Origin: Firm-04 sp045617625 | GTDB lineage: Bacteria > Bacillota > Clostridia > Oscillospirales > Ruminococcaceae | Direction: 5' to 3' | Assembly: GCA_045617625.1 (NCBI GenBank) | Contig: JAZLJA010000003.1 | Span: 1-29,465 of the forward strand | Length of the DNA: 29,465 nt | Shown: one piece after another, positions 7,595 to 15,097 of the stretch | How positions within the stretch are numbered: the first letter of the stretch is position 1 | Layout of the letters: the number at the start of each line of letters is the position of its first letter | Notes under the pieces: model-generated | Told to the model about the DNA's origin: nothing | Database searches by the model: none | Seen by the model: only the letters and a program-made list of their open reading frames with translations | Made by a program: the position numbers and the translations under genes

Positions 7595-8692
7595 ATGAAG
7601 CTTGGTATGGTCGGTTTGCCGAATGTCGGCAAAAGTACATTGTTCAACGCACTCACCAATGCGGGCGCAGAATCCGCAAATTATCCGTTCTGCACGATTG
7701 ATAAAAACGTGGGTATCGTCTCGGTGCCCGATGCAAGACTCGAAAAGCTTGCAGAAATCTATCAGCCGAAAAAATTCACCCCTGCAACGCTGATGTTCGT
7801 TGACATCGCAGGTCTTGTCAAGGGTGCATCAAAGGGCGAAGGTCTGGGCAACCGTTTCCTCGCCGATATCCGCGAAGTGGATGCGATCATTCATGTCGTG
7901 CGCTGCTTTGAGGACGACAACATCGTGCACGTAGACGGCTCGATCAACCCTGCCCGCGATATTGAAGTCATCAGCCTGGAACTGATCTTCTCCGACATTG
8001 AGATCGTGGAGCGCCGCCTTGACAAAACACGCAAGCTCGCAAAGGGCGATAAGAAATACAACGCAGATGCAGAACTTCTGGAGCGTCTGCTGGCACATCT
8101 GAGTGACGGTCAGCCCGCAAGAAGCTTTGACTGCACCGATGAGGAAAAGCTCATCCTTGACGAATCGCCGCTGCTGAGTGCAAAGCCCGTCATCTATGCG
8201 GCAAACCTGTGCGAAGCGGATTTTTCAAGCGATCTTGCAAACAATGCACACTATCAGGCGGTGGCGAGCATCGCAGAAAAAGAGGGCGCGGCAGTGTTCC
8301 CGATCTGTGCACAGATCGAGGCAGAGATCTCGGGCATGAGTGAGGAAGATCAGGCAATGTTTCTGGAAGAACTCGGGCTTTCGGAATCGGGCCTCAACCG
8401 CATCATTCACGCGGGCTATTCGCTGCTGGGACTGATTTCGTTCCTGACAGGCGGCTCGGACGAATGCAGAGCATGGACAATCCGCAAGGGCACAAAAGCA
8501 CCGCAGGCGGCAGGAAAGATCCACTCGGACTTTGAGAAAGGATTTATTCGCGCTGAGGTCATTTCGTATGACGATTTCATTGCGTGTGATGGCTCGATGG
8601 CGGCGGCAAAGGAAAAGGGACTTGTCCGCATGGAGGGCAAAACTTACGAAGTCGCAGATGGTGACATTGTGCTGTTCCACTTCACATCCTGA
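7595..8692 (+). CDS. ychF: Redox-regulated ATPase YchF (Obg/OLA1 family)
   Basis: This 365-residue protein is full length for YchF. The P-loop is GLPNVGKST (7-15), switch II is DIAGLVKGAS near residue 70, and the base-recognition motif is NLCE (NxxE) instead of NKxD, the hallmark of ATP preference in this family. The C-terminal TGS domain ends VADGDIVLFHF. YchF binds ribosomes and affects translation and stress responses. AGGAGG lies 11 bases before the ATG. It has its own promoter and appears unrelated in function to pnuC. A long hairpin terminator lies 146 bases downstream. Confidence 0.97.
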   Translation: MKLGMVGLPNVGKSTLFNALTNAGAESANYPFCTIDKNVGIVSVPDARLEKLAEIYQPKKFTPATLMFVDIAGLVKGASKGEGLGNRFLADIREVDAIIHVVRCFEDDNIVHVDGSINPARDIEVISLELIFSDIEIVERRLDKTRKLAKGDKKYNADAELLERLLAHLSDGQPARSFDCTDEEKLILDESPLLSAKPVIYAANLCEADFSSDLANNAHYQAVASIAEKEGAAVFPICAQIEAEISGMSEEDQAMFLEELGLSESGLNRIIHAGYSLLGLISFLTGGSDECRAWTIRKGTKAPQAAGKIHSDFEKGFIRAEVISYDDFIACDGSMAAAKEKGLVRMEGKTYEVADGDIVLFHFTS

Positions 8693-8737
8693 GGCGGCGG
8701 CGACTGCGCCATGTTTCGCTTCACGTATCGCACCGTT

Positions 8738-8788
8738 TTTATCATGGGATTCCAAAGGGGATTTCATACCCTTTGGCGAAATCTGAAG
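8738..8788 (-). repeat. Dispersed palindromic element, copy D (inverted, partial)
   Basis: Read on the minus strand it contains CGCCAAAGGG, then a CCCTTTGG arm, then GGAATCCCATGATAA. This matches the right half of copies A to C in the opposite orientation. The core hairpin is CCAAAGGG/CCCTTTGG (8752-8775). It sits between ychF and its terminator. Confidence 0.5.
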
Positions 8789-8837
8789 CGAAGTTCTGTT
8801 TCAAATGTATCGCAATACAGCTTTTTCTAAAAAATGA

Positions 8838-8881
8838 CAGGAGGGCTCGGAACACGAATGGTTCCGAGCCCTCCTGTTTTT
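8838..8881. terminator. Bidirectional intrinsic terminator
   Basis: A perfect 16-bp stem, CAGGAGGGCTCGGAAC (8838-8853) with its complement (8861-8876), has a 7-base loop. It is followed by TTTTT on the plus strand and preceded by AAAAAA, which serves as the T-run on the minus strand. It separates convergent ychF and the lipoprotein gene. Confidence 0.92.
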
Positions 8882-8933
8882 GTTGATGCGAAAAGTGTTT
8901 TGCACCGCGCACCCTGCGCACGGCACACCGATC

Positions 8934-9605
8934 TCACTGTGCTGCGCTGCTGTCTCCTGCGTTCAGCGGCTGTGAAAAATGCGTGATGCTCGCCTCGTCG
9001 ATCGAGAAGATCACTTTGTCATTGCTGTAATACTTATACGGAATGTAAACAAGCTTCAGTTCATCATACTTCTCAGGCGTCTTAAAGGTCACATAGCCCT
9101 TCACGGTCTCCCCTGCCTTGATTTCCTGATTGAAGCTCACAAAATCCGATTGATTGATCGCTGCATAATACTGGCGTGCAAAAATCGCGGGTGAAACATT
9201 GATGACAGGATGGAAATCTTCCTCTCCATCAATAATCGTGCTGAAATGCGTACCCGTCGAGCAGTCGATCGACTCCGTGCTGTTGTTCGTGATGGTCATT
9301 TCTGCAATGAACGCAATGCCGCCTGTGCCCGATTTGGAATCCAGTGCAATGACCTTGTCCAGCGATACAGAAAGCTTGTCTTTATAGTTGACGGTCTCAC
9401 CCAGCTTGGAATCCGTGTTTTCACCCGCAGCGTCCTCTGCAATGGGATTTTTAGGCACTCTGGGATAATACACCTGCTCACCTGCAACGGAGTTTGTGCC
9501 GTTATCGGGTGTGACGCGGTCGTTGTTGCAGCCGAAAAGTGCGCCGCTTGTGAAAAGCAGTGCCGCCGAAAGCAGCAGTGCTGCCGATTTCTGATGATGT
9601 CTCAT
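8934..9605 (-). CDS. Surface lipoprotein with DUF4352-like domain
   Basis: This 223-residue protein has a lipoprotein signal with lipobox LFGC; the acylated Cys would be C26. A disordered segment (about 27-70) follows, then an Ig-like region with the DUF4352 pattern: a strand pair around YKDKLSVSLDKV, then a FIAEMTITNNSTESIDC segment in which a partner-type strand precedes a conserved NNS turn. Such proteins sit on the outer face of the membrane; their role is generally unknown. AGGAGGAG precedes the ATG. It has its own promoter (9667-9695) and is separated from the ferredoxin gene by a terminator. Confidence 0.82.
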   Translation of the reverse strand: MRHHQKSAALLLSAALLFTSGALFGCNNDRVTPDNGTNSVAGEQVYYPRVPKNPIAEDAAGENTDSKLGETVNYKDKLSVSLDKVIALDSKSGTGGIAFIAEMTITNNSTESIDCSTGTHFSTIIDGEEDFHPVINVSPAIFARQYYAAINQSDFVSFNQEIKAGETVKGYVTFKTPEKYDELKLVYIPYKYYSNDKVIFSIDEASITHFSQPLNAGDSSAAQ

Positions 9606-9666
9606 AGGAACTCCTCCTGAATCCGAAAATCAAGGACTGAGGGCAAATCGCCCTCGAATCCTATAT

Positions 9667-9695
9667 ATTATATCACAGCCTTGCCGAAATTGCAA
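9667..9695 (-). promoter_or_regulatory. Sigma-A promoter for the lipoprotein
   Basis: On the minus strand, TTGCAA (9695-9690), a 17-base spacer and TATAAT (9672-9667). The start is near 9660. A hairpin GAGGGC/GCCCTC (9639-9655) begins about five bases later. Confidence 0.75.
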
Positions 9696-9724
9696 GAACT
9701 TTTTTGAAACAGAACATATTTGCC

Positions 9725-9762
9725 GAAAAAACGGAAACGGCAGCTTCCGAAAAAGCTGCCGT
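9725..9762 (-). terminator. Terminator of the ferredoxin gene
   Basis: ACGGCAGCTT (9737-9746) pairs with AAGCTGCCGT (9753-9762) around a 6-base loop. In the minus direction a T-rich run at 9731-9725 follows after a few bases. Confidence 0.8.
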
Positions 9763-9786
9763 ATGAGCCGTTCATGCCGTCAGTTA

Positions 9787-9957
9787 TCAGCCCTGCGTAG
9801 GGATGTTCATCGGACAGTTGTCAGCACAGGCACCGCACTCAACGCAAGCTTCAGCGTCGATGACGTACTTGCCGTCACCTTCGGAAATTGCGTTCACAGG
9901 GCAGCCCTCTGCACAAGCACCGCACTGAATGCATTCGTCAGAAATGATGTAAGCCAT
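9787..9957 (-). CDS. 2[4Fe-4S] clostridial-type ferredoxin
   Basis: A 56-residue protein, short enough to be missed by length filters. It has two perfect CxxCxxCxxxCP motifs: C9, C12, C15, C19 and C38, C41, C44, C48. This is the classic low-potential two-cluster ferredoxin of anaerobes, carrying electrons for pyruvate oxidation, hydrogenase and similar enzymes in the cytoplasm. GGAGGT lies about 8 bases before the ATG. It is monocistronic, with a promoter at 10017-10044 and a terminator at 9725-9762. It could supply electrons to the activase at 266, though nothing but general biochemistry links them. Confidence 0.95.
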   Translation of the reverse strand: MAYIISDECIQCGACAEGCPVNAISEGDGKYVIDAEACVECGACADNCPMNIPTQG

Positions 9958-10016
9958 AGTAATGTACCTCCGTGTTCTGTATTCCGTTGCCGCATGGAAT
10001 CGACTTCGGTATTTCT

Positions 10017-10044
10017 ATTGTATCACATTTTCAGAAAAATGCAA
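10017..10044 (-). promoter_or_regulatory. Promoter of the ferredoxin gene
   Basis: On the minus strand, TTGCAT (10044-10039), a 16-base spacer and TACAAT (10022-10017). The leader to the ATG at 9957 is about 50 bases. Confidence 0.65.
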
Positions 10045-10193
10045 GTGTTTTTTGAAAAAAATCTGCGGAACTATCTGTAAAGTTCAAAATAGGCAACTTT
10101 ATACAAATACAGTTTGAAATAGCAATAAAGTCAGGATATTGTAGTGCACCTTGACGAAATTGTTTTGCAAAATGAAAACAGCTTCAGTCTATC

Positions 10194-10222
10194 TTGACAA
10201 AGATGAGCAAATTTGATATAAT
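10194..10222 (+). promoter_or_regulatory. Consensus sigma-A promoter of the eight-gene transport operon
   Basis: TTGACA (10194-10199), a 17-base spacer and TATAAT (10217-10222) match the consensus exactly. The start is near 10229. The stretch 9958-10315 has no full gene; it holds the divergent ferredoxin promoter, this promoter and the leader of the operon. Confidence 0.9.
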
Positions 10223-10230
10223 AATAGAGT

Positions 10231-10277
10231 ATGAAAACAGAGAGGATATTTCTGTCCTTTTTGCGGTGATATATCAC
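10231..10277 (+). promoter_or_regulatory. Operon leader: mini-ORF, small hairpin and 12-bp palindrome
   Basis: An ATG at 10231, almost at the predicted transcript start, opens a 12-codon frame ending at the TGA at 10267-10269. The same bases form a weak hairpin, ACAGA (10237-10241) with TCTGT (10251-10255). GTGATATATCAC (10266-10277) is a perfect 12-bp palindrome overlapping the mini-ORF stop and could be an operator about 40 bases into the transcript. Whether the mini-ORF is translated is unknown. Confidence 0.4.
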
Positions 10278-10315
10278 AAATCAGCGCAGATACGTCATTT
10301 TTAGGAAAGGCGGAG

Positions 10316-13237
10316 ATGAAGTTGAAATTCAGACGGTTGCACCGCGGCGGGGCTTTCCTGCTGACGTCGGTTTTGGCAGCAGAGCTTTGCAGTGCTGCGG
10401 TCAGTGCGGAAGAACCCGTCATGCTGCTTTCCTCACCCGCGGATACTGTGGGCGAGGACGCTCTTTATGCCCTGCACTACGAGGAAGAAATCAGTTACAG
10501 CGATTATTACGACTCGCATTTGAACGCCCCTGCCCCTGACGCTGAGCTGCTCCGCGGCGGCGCAGACTACGAAACTGCGGAAAACGGTGATTTTTCTGTC
10601 GGGAGCCTGGACGGCAAAAACGATATCCTGATCTGGGACAGCCCCGAAGGGGAAGTGTCCTATCAGTTTTCCGTACCCGAAACGGGCACTTATGCCCTGC
10701 AAATGACCTACTACGCGATGGAATCCCCCTCCAACGAGGTGGAGCTTTCGCTGCTGCTGGATGGGCAATCGCCGTTTGAATCGGCATCGCGCATTTGCCT
10801 CAACAAGATTTTCGTCAACAAAACGGAGATCAAAACGGATTCCAGAGGCAATCAGGTGCGCCCGTCGCAGATCGAACATCCCGCATGGCAGACAAAATAT
10901 CTCTGCGATGAGGACGGCTTGTTCAACGATCCCCTGCGATTCTATCTGACCGCAGGCGAACACACCCTGACACTCAAAGGCGTCAAGGCGAACATCGGCA
11001 TTGCAGAACTGAAATTCTGCCAGAAAAAGGATGCCGCCGCCTATCAGAAGCCTGCACAGAGCGATCTTGACAGCACCCCCTCCACGCTGATTCGTCTGGA
11101 GGGTGAAGCGGCAAAATACAAATCCTCATCGACGCTCTACCCTGCCTACGACAACAACAGCTATATGGTCTCACCCTCTGACCCCGTGAAAATGGTATAT
11201 AACACCATCGGCGGCGCAAACTGGGATCACGCAGGACAGACGATCACATGGGAGATCCCCGCAGATGCTTTGCAGGGCGACGGCTGGTACAAGATTGGCA
11301 TGAAAGCCCGACAGAATGTCATGCGCGGATTCTATTCCAATCGCCGCATTCTGATCGACGGTGCCGTGCCGAACGACGCGATGGAACAGGTGAAATTTTA
11401 CTATAACACCGACTGGAGCTTCACGCCCGTCACCGCCGCTGACGACGATGCCGCCTATGTGTATCTGGAATCGGGCAAAACGCACACCATCACACTGGAA
11501 GCAATGCCCGGCGAGATCGGTGACTATATGCGCCGGCTGGAGGGCACGGTCGCCGATCTGAATGTCTGCTACAAACAGATCCTGATGATCACCGGTCCCA
11601 ACCCCGACAAGTATAACGATTACTACGTCGAAGAAAGCATTCCGACACTGCTCGACGACTTTCGGCGGCTCTCCGCAGAGCTCAAGGACGCACAGAGCGG
11701 CATCGAAACGCTTTCGGGCTCACTGGGTTCCGAAGCGGCAGCACTCCAGAGAATGTACGTGATCCTTGACAAATGCCTCGCCAAACCGAGCCGCATCCCG
11801 AATTACGTCCCGCAGATCAAGGAAAACATCTCCACAATTTCCACCTTCATCTGCGATTACCGTGACCAGCCCCTTGAGATCGACTATCTCGAAATCGCCT
11901 CCCCTGACAAGGACTTCGCATCCATCAAGGCAGGATTCTGGAAGCAGCTTGCATTTCGGTTCAAGGCGTTTATCGGTTCGTTCACCGAGGATTACACCAC
12001 CCTCTCCGACATCGACGCAGATGATGAGGATGTCATTGATGTGTGGGTCAATCTGGGACGAGATCAGGCGCTGGTCGTGAAAGAACTTGTGGAAAACGAA
12101 TTTGCCCCCGCGCATCCCGATATTCCCGTGTCGGTGAACCTCGTGGTGGGCGGTGTCGTCGAGGCGACACTTGCAGGCAAAGGTCCGGATGTGGCATTGT
12201 TCCTCGGCGGCGAATTTCCCGTCAACCTCGCCTGCCGCGGACTGCTGGTCGATATGAAGCAGTATGACGACTTCGCTGACGTCACAAAGCCCTATCAGAA
12301 AGATGCGACCGTGCTTTACGAATATAACGGCGGCGTTTACGGTATGCCGCTGACCCAAAGCTGGACCATGATGTTCTACCGCACGGATATCCTCACAGAG
12401 CTTGGATTCACCGAACTCCCCCGCACCTGGGACAACCTCATTGATATGCTCCCCGCACTTCAGCGAAATCATCTGGGCATGGGACTGATCCTCCCCTCCA
12501 CCAACGTGGCGGCATCCACCGAGGCAGGGCATACCTTTGCTACACTGGTGCTGCAATCGGGGCTCAATTACTATAACGCAGAGCAGACCAAAACACAGTT
12601 TGATTCTGTCACGGCGGTGCAGTGCTTTGAAAAGTGGACGGATTTCTACACCGACTACAAGTTCACGCAGGTCTATGATGCATACAGCTACTTCCGCACG
12701 GGACAGTATCCGATCGTGATTGCCAATTACAGCTTCGGCAATCAGCTTGCGGTGGCAGCCCCTGAGATCAAAGGCCTCTGGGATTTCACCGTCATGCCCG
12801 GCACCGTGCAGGCTGACGGCAGTATCAACCACGCATCCAATTCGGGCGGCTCAGGTGCCGTGATCTTCAACAAGGTCAAAAATCAGGATGCAGCATGGGA
12901 ATTTGTCAAGTGGTTCTGCTCCACCGATGTCCAGACCGAATACGGCGCGGATCTGGAGGGACTGCTCGGACAAATGGGCCGCTACGAGGCGGCAAACATC
13001 GAGACACTTGCACAGCTCAACTGGTCGGCAGAGGAATACGCAGTGCTGAAATCACAGTGGGAAGCACTCGACGAGATCCCGATTCTTCCCTCGTCCTATG
13101 CGGTCACGCGCAACATCATGAACGCATTCCGCGAGACCGTCAACGCAAACGAAAACCCGCGTGACACCCTGATGTACTATAACAGCGATATGAACGATGA
13201 AATTCTCCGCAAGCGCGAGAATCTCGGACTGGATTGA
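10316..13237 (+). CDS. Extracellular solute-binding protein fused to N-terminal beta-sandwich-like domains
   Basis: This 973-residue protein has a Sec signal (1-31, ending AAVSA). Two regions follow (about 60-240 and 258-415) that look like galactose-binding/CBM-type beta-sandwiches, with phrases such as YQFSVPETGTYALQMTYYA. A helical linker (about 420-570) leads to a family 1 sugar-binding protein domain (about 575-945), recognisable by GGVYGMPLTQSWTMMFYRTD and the NSGGSGAVIFNK segment. It is about twice the usual length. It has no lipobox: the only early Cys is in AELCSAA, where the preceding Leu does not fit. So how it stays at the membrane is unclear. AGGAAAGG (10303-10310) precedes the ATG. 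It heads an operon with two permease pairs and probably captures a complex glycan; the ligand is unknown. Confidence 0.85.
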   Translation: MKLKFRRLHRGGAFLLTSVLAAELCSAAVSAEEPVMLLSSPADTVGEDALYALHYEEEISYSDYYDSHLNAPAPDAELLRGGADYETAENGDFSVGSLDGKNDILIWDSPEGEVSYQFSVPETGTYALQMTYYAMESPSNEVELSLLLDGQSPFESASRICLNKIFVNKTEIKTDSRGNQVRPSQIEHPAWQTKYLCDEDGLFNDPLRFYLTAGEHTLTLKGVKANIGIAELKFCQKKDAAAYQKPAQSDLDSTPSTLIRLEGEAAKYKSSSTLYPAYDNNSYMVSPSDPVKMVYNTIGGANWDHAGQTITWEIPADALQGDGWYKIGMKARQNVMRGFYSNRRILIDGAVPNDAMEQVKFYYNTDWSFTPVTAADDDAAYVYLESGKTHTITLEAMPGEIGDYMRRLEGTVADLNVCYKQILMITGPNPDKYNDYYVEESIPTLLDDFRRLSAELKDAQSGIETLSGSLGSEAAALQRMYVILDKCLAKPSRIPNYVPQIKENISTISTFICDYRDQPLEIDYLEIASPDKDFASIKAGFWKQLAFRFKAFIGSFTEDYTTLSDIDADDEDVIDVWVNLGRDQALVVKELVENEFAPAHPDIPVSVNLVVGGVVEATLAGKGPDVALFLGGEFPVNLACRGLLVDMKQYDDFADVTKPYQKDATVLYEYNGGVYGMPLTQSWTMMFYRTDILTELGFTELPRTWDNLIDMLPALQRNHLGMGLILPSTNVAASTEAGHTFATLVLQSGLNYYNAEQTKTQFDSVTAVQCFEKWTDFYTDYKFTQVYDAYSYFRTGQYPIVIANYSFGNQLAVAAPEIKGLWDFTVMPGTVQADGSINHASNSGGSGAVIFNKVKNQDAAWEFVKWFCSTDVQTEYGADLEGLLGQMGRYEAANIETLAQLNWSAEEYAVLKSQWEALDEIPILPSSYAVTRNIMNAFRETVNANENPRDTLMYYNSDMNDEILRKRENLGLD

Positions 13238-13251
13238 AAGGAGGGAGCAGC

Positions 13252-14196
13252 TTGGCAATGGCAGAAAGCCGGATCGGTGTGCGCACCAAAAAGGAACAGC
13301 GCAAACTGGTCTGGAAACAGATGAAACAGAGTAAAGAAGCGTATCTCATGATGGCTCCCTTTCTGATTTTGTTTCTCATCTTCACGGTCATTCCTGTCAT
13401 CATGTCGCTGCCGATCGGTCTGACCGATTTCGACATGGTGCAGTATCCGCCCACATGGGTGGGACTCAGCAATTTCTACAACCTGTTCCTCAACGACAGC
13501 ATCTTCATCAAATCCATTCGCGTGACACTGGTGTTTGCGGTGTTCACAGGTCCTGTCAGCTACATTCTGAGTTTTCTGCTCGCGTGGCTCATCAACGAAC
13601 TGAGCCCCGCACTCAAGGTCATTTTCACGCTGATCTTCTATGCGCCGTCGATGGCATCGGGCGTGTATGCGGTGTGGCAGCTCATTTTCTCCGGCGACAG
13701 CTACGGCATTGCAAACTCCACGCTGATGAATCTCGGCATCACCACATCCGCCATTCAGTGGCTCACCGATTCCAACTACATTCTCACGGTGGTCATCATC
13801 GTGCAGCTGTGGGTCAGCATGGGCGCAGGATTTCTCGCAATGCGTGCAGGCTTCCAGAACATCGACAAAAGCCAGTATGAAGCAGGCGCGATCGAAGGCA
13901 TTCAAAACCGTTTTCAGGAACTCATCTACATCACCATTCCGGGCATGGGACCTTCGCTGATGTTTGCGGCAGTCATGCAGATCGTCTCGGCATTCACTGC
14001 GGATATCGTCGCACGCAATCTGGTCGGATTTCCAAGCACTGACTATGCCGCACACACCATCATGACACACGCCTTCGACTACGGCTGGATCCGCTATGAA
14101 ATGGGCTATGCGTCGGCGATCTGTATGGTGCTGTTCGTGGTGATGTATCTCTGCAACAAGCTGATCAACAATCTGCTTGGCAAATATATGGATTGA
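13252..14196 (+). CDS. Sugar ABC transporter permease, MalF type (pair A)
   Basis: About 314 residues with six predicted membrane segments and the cytoplasmic EAA loop near residue 208 (YEAGAIEGI, then ITIPG), which docks the ATPase. The frame is open back to a TTG at 13234 overlapping the previous stop, but AGGAGG (13239-13244) points to the TTG at 13252 (7-base spacing). The ATG at 13258 is a close alternative. It follows the binding-protein gene directly and forms a heterodimer with the next gene by analogy to MalF/MalG and LplB/YtcP importers. Confidence 0.9.
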   Translation: MAMAESRIGVRTKKEQRKLVWKQMKQSKEAYLMMAPFLILFLIFTVIPVIMSLPIGLTDFDMVQYPPTWVGLSNFYNLFLNDSIFIKSIRVTLVFAVFTGPVSYILSFLLAWLINELSPALKVIFTLIFYAPSMASGVYAVWQLIFSGDSYGIANSTLMNLGITTSAIQWLTDSNYILTVVIIVQLWVSMGAGFLAMRAGFQNIDKSQYEAGAIEGIQNRFQELIYITIPGMGPSLMFAAVMQIVSAFTADIVARNLVGFPSTDYAAHTIMTHAFDYGWIRYEMGYASAICMVLFVVMYLCNKLINNLLGKYMD

Positions 14197-14212
14197 AGGA
14201 GGCGGGAATCGG

Positions 14213-15085
14213 ATGAAAGACCCCAAAAAACTCAAAGCCTCCAATCGGCGTGCAGGGCGCAAAGTCGGCGGCACGATCGCTATTTTCCTGTTCCTGCTCG
14301 TGCTTGGCGGTTTCATGGTGCTGCCCATCTGGCTGATGGTCGTCAACAGCATCAAGCCTGTCAACGAAATGTTTATCTTCCCGCCAAAGTGGTACACCCT
14401 CAACCCGACATTTGAAAATTTCAAGGATACCTATCGTGTGCTGAGTGCCATGTGGGTGCCGTTTTCACGCTACGTATTCAACAGCGTGTTTGTCACGGTT
14501 GCCGTGACCGTTTTGCAGTGCGTATTCGCTTCGATGGCGGCATTCTGTCTCGCAAAGGTGAAATTTCCGGGCAGCAAGCTCATCAACGCGATCATCGTGC
14601 TGGCACTGCTCTATAACAGCAATGTCATCTATCTGATGCAGTATATGGTCATGGCGGAACTCAACATGATTAACCACTATTCGGCTCTGATCCTGCCTGC
14701 GGTGGCATCCTCGATGGGGCTTTATCTCATGCGGCAAAGCATGACCACCGTGCCCGATGCCATGATCGAAGCGGCGAAAGTCGATGGTGCGAATCTGTTC
14801 ACCATTTGCTGGAAAATCGTGATCCCCAACCAGAAACCCGCACTCATGACAATGGCGATCTTCGCATTTCAGGGCGCGTGGAACATCACGGGCGGCAGTC
14901 TGGTCTATGACGAAGCCCTCAAAACCCTCCCGACGGTCATTCAGCAGGCAGCCTCCGCAGGTATTTCGCGGCAGGGCGTAACAATGGCAGCTGCGGTGAT
15001 CCTGTTCCTGCCGCCTGTGCTGTTTTTCGTGCTGGCGCAGAGTCAGGTCATGGAAACGATGGCACACTCGGGCATCAAGGATTAA
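14213..15085 (+). CDS. Carbohydrate ABC transporter permease, MalG type (pair A)
   Basis: 290 residues, six membrane segments, EAA loop near residue 184 (IEAAKVDGANLF, then IVIPNQKP). The frame extends upstream to a TTG at 14177 inside the previous gene; the ATG at 14213 has AGGAGG (14197-14202) 10 bases before it and is preferred. It is the partner of the permease at 13252. A first MalG-type helix follows a basic N-terminus. Confidence 0.92.
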   Translation: MKDPKKLKASNRRAGRKVGGTIAIFLFLLVLGGFMVLPIWLMVVNSIKPVNEMFIFPPKWYTLNPTFENFKDTYRVLSAMWVPFSRYVFNSVFVTVAVTVLQCVFASMAAFCLAKVKFPGSKLINAIIVLALLYNSNVIYLMQYMVMAELNMINHYSALILPAVASSMGLYLMRQSMTTVPDAMIEAAKVDGANLFTICWKIVIPNQKPALMTMAIFAFQGAWNITGGSLVYDEALKTLPTVIQQAASAGISRQGVTMAAAVILFLPPVLFFVLAQSQVMETMAHSGIKD

Positions 15086-15097
15086 GGGGGCAGACAT

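Noticed and set aside
10316..10410. A lipobox in the large binding protein (AELC)
   Set aside because: The residue before the Cys is Leu, not Gly, Ala or Ser, and AVSA seven residues later is a good ordinary signal peptidase site.
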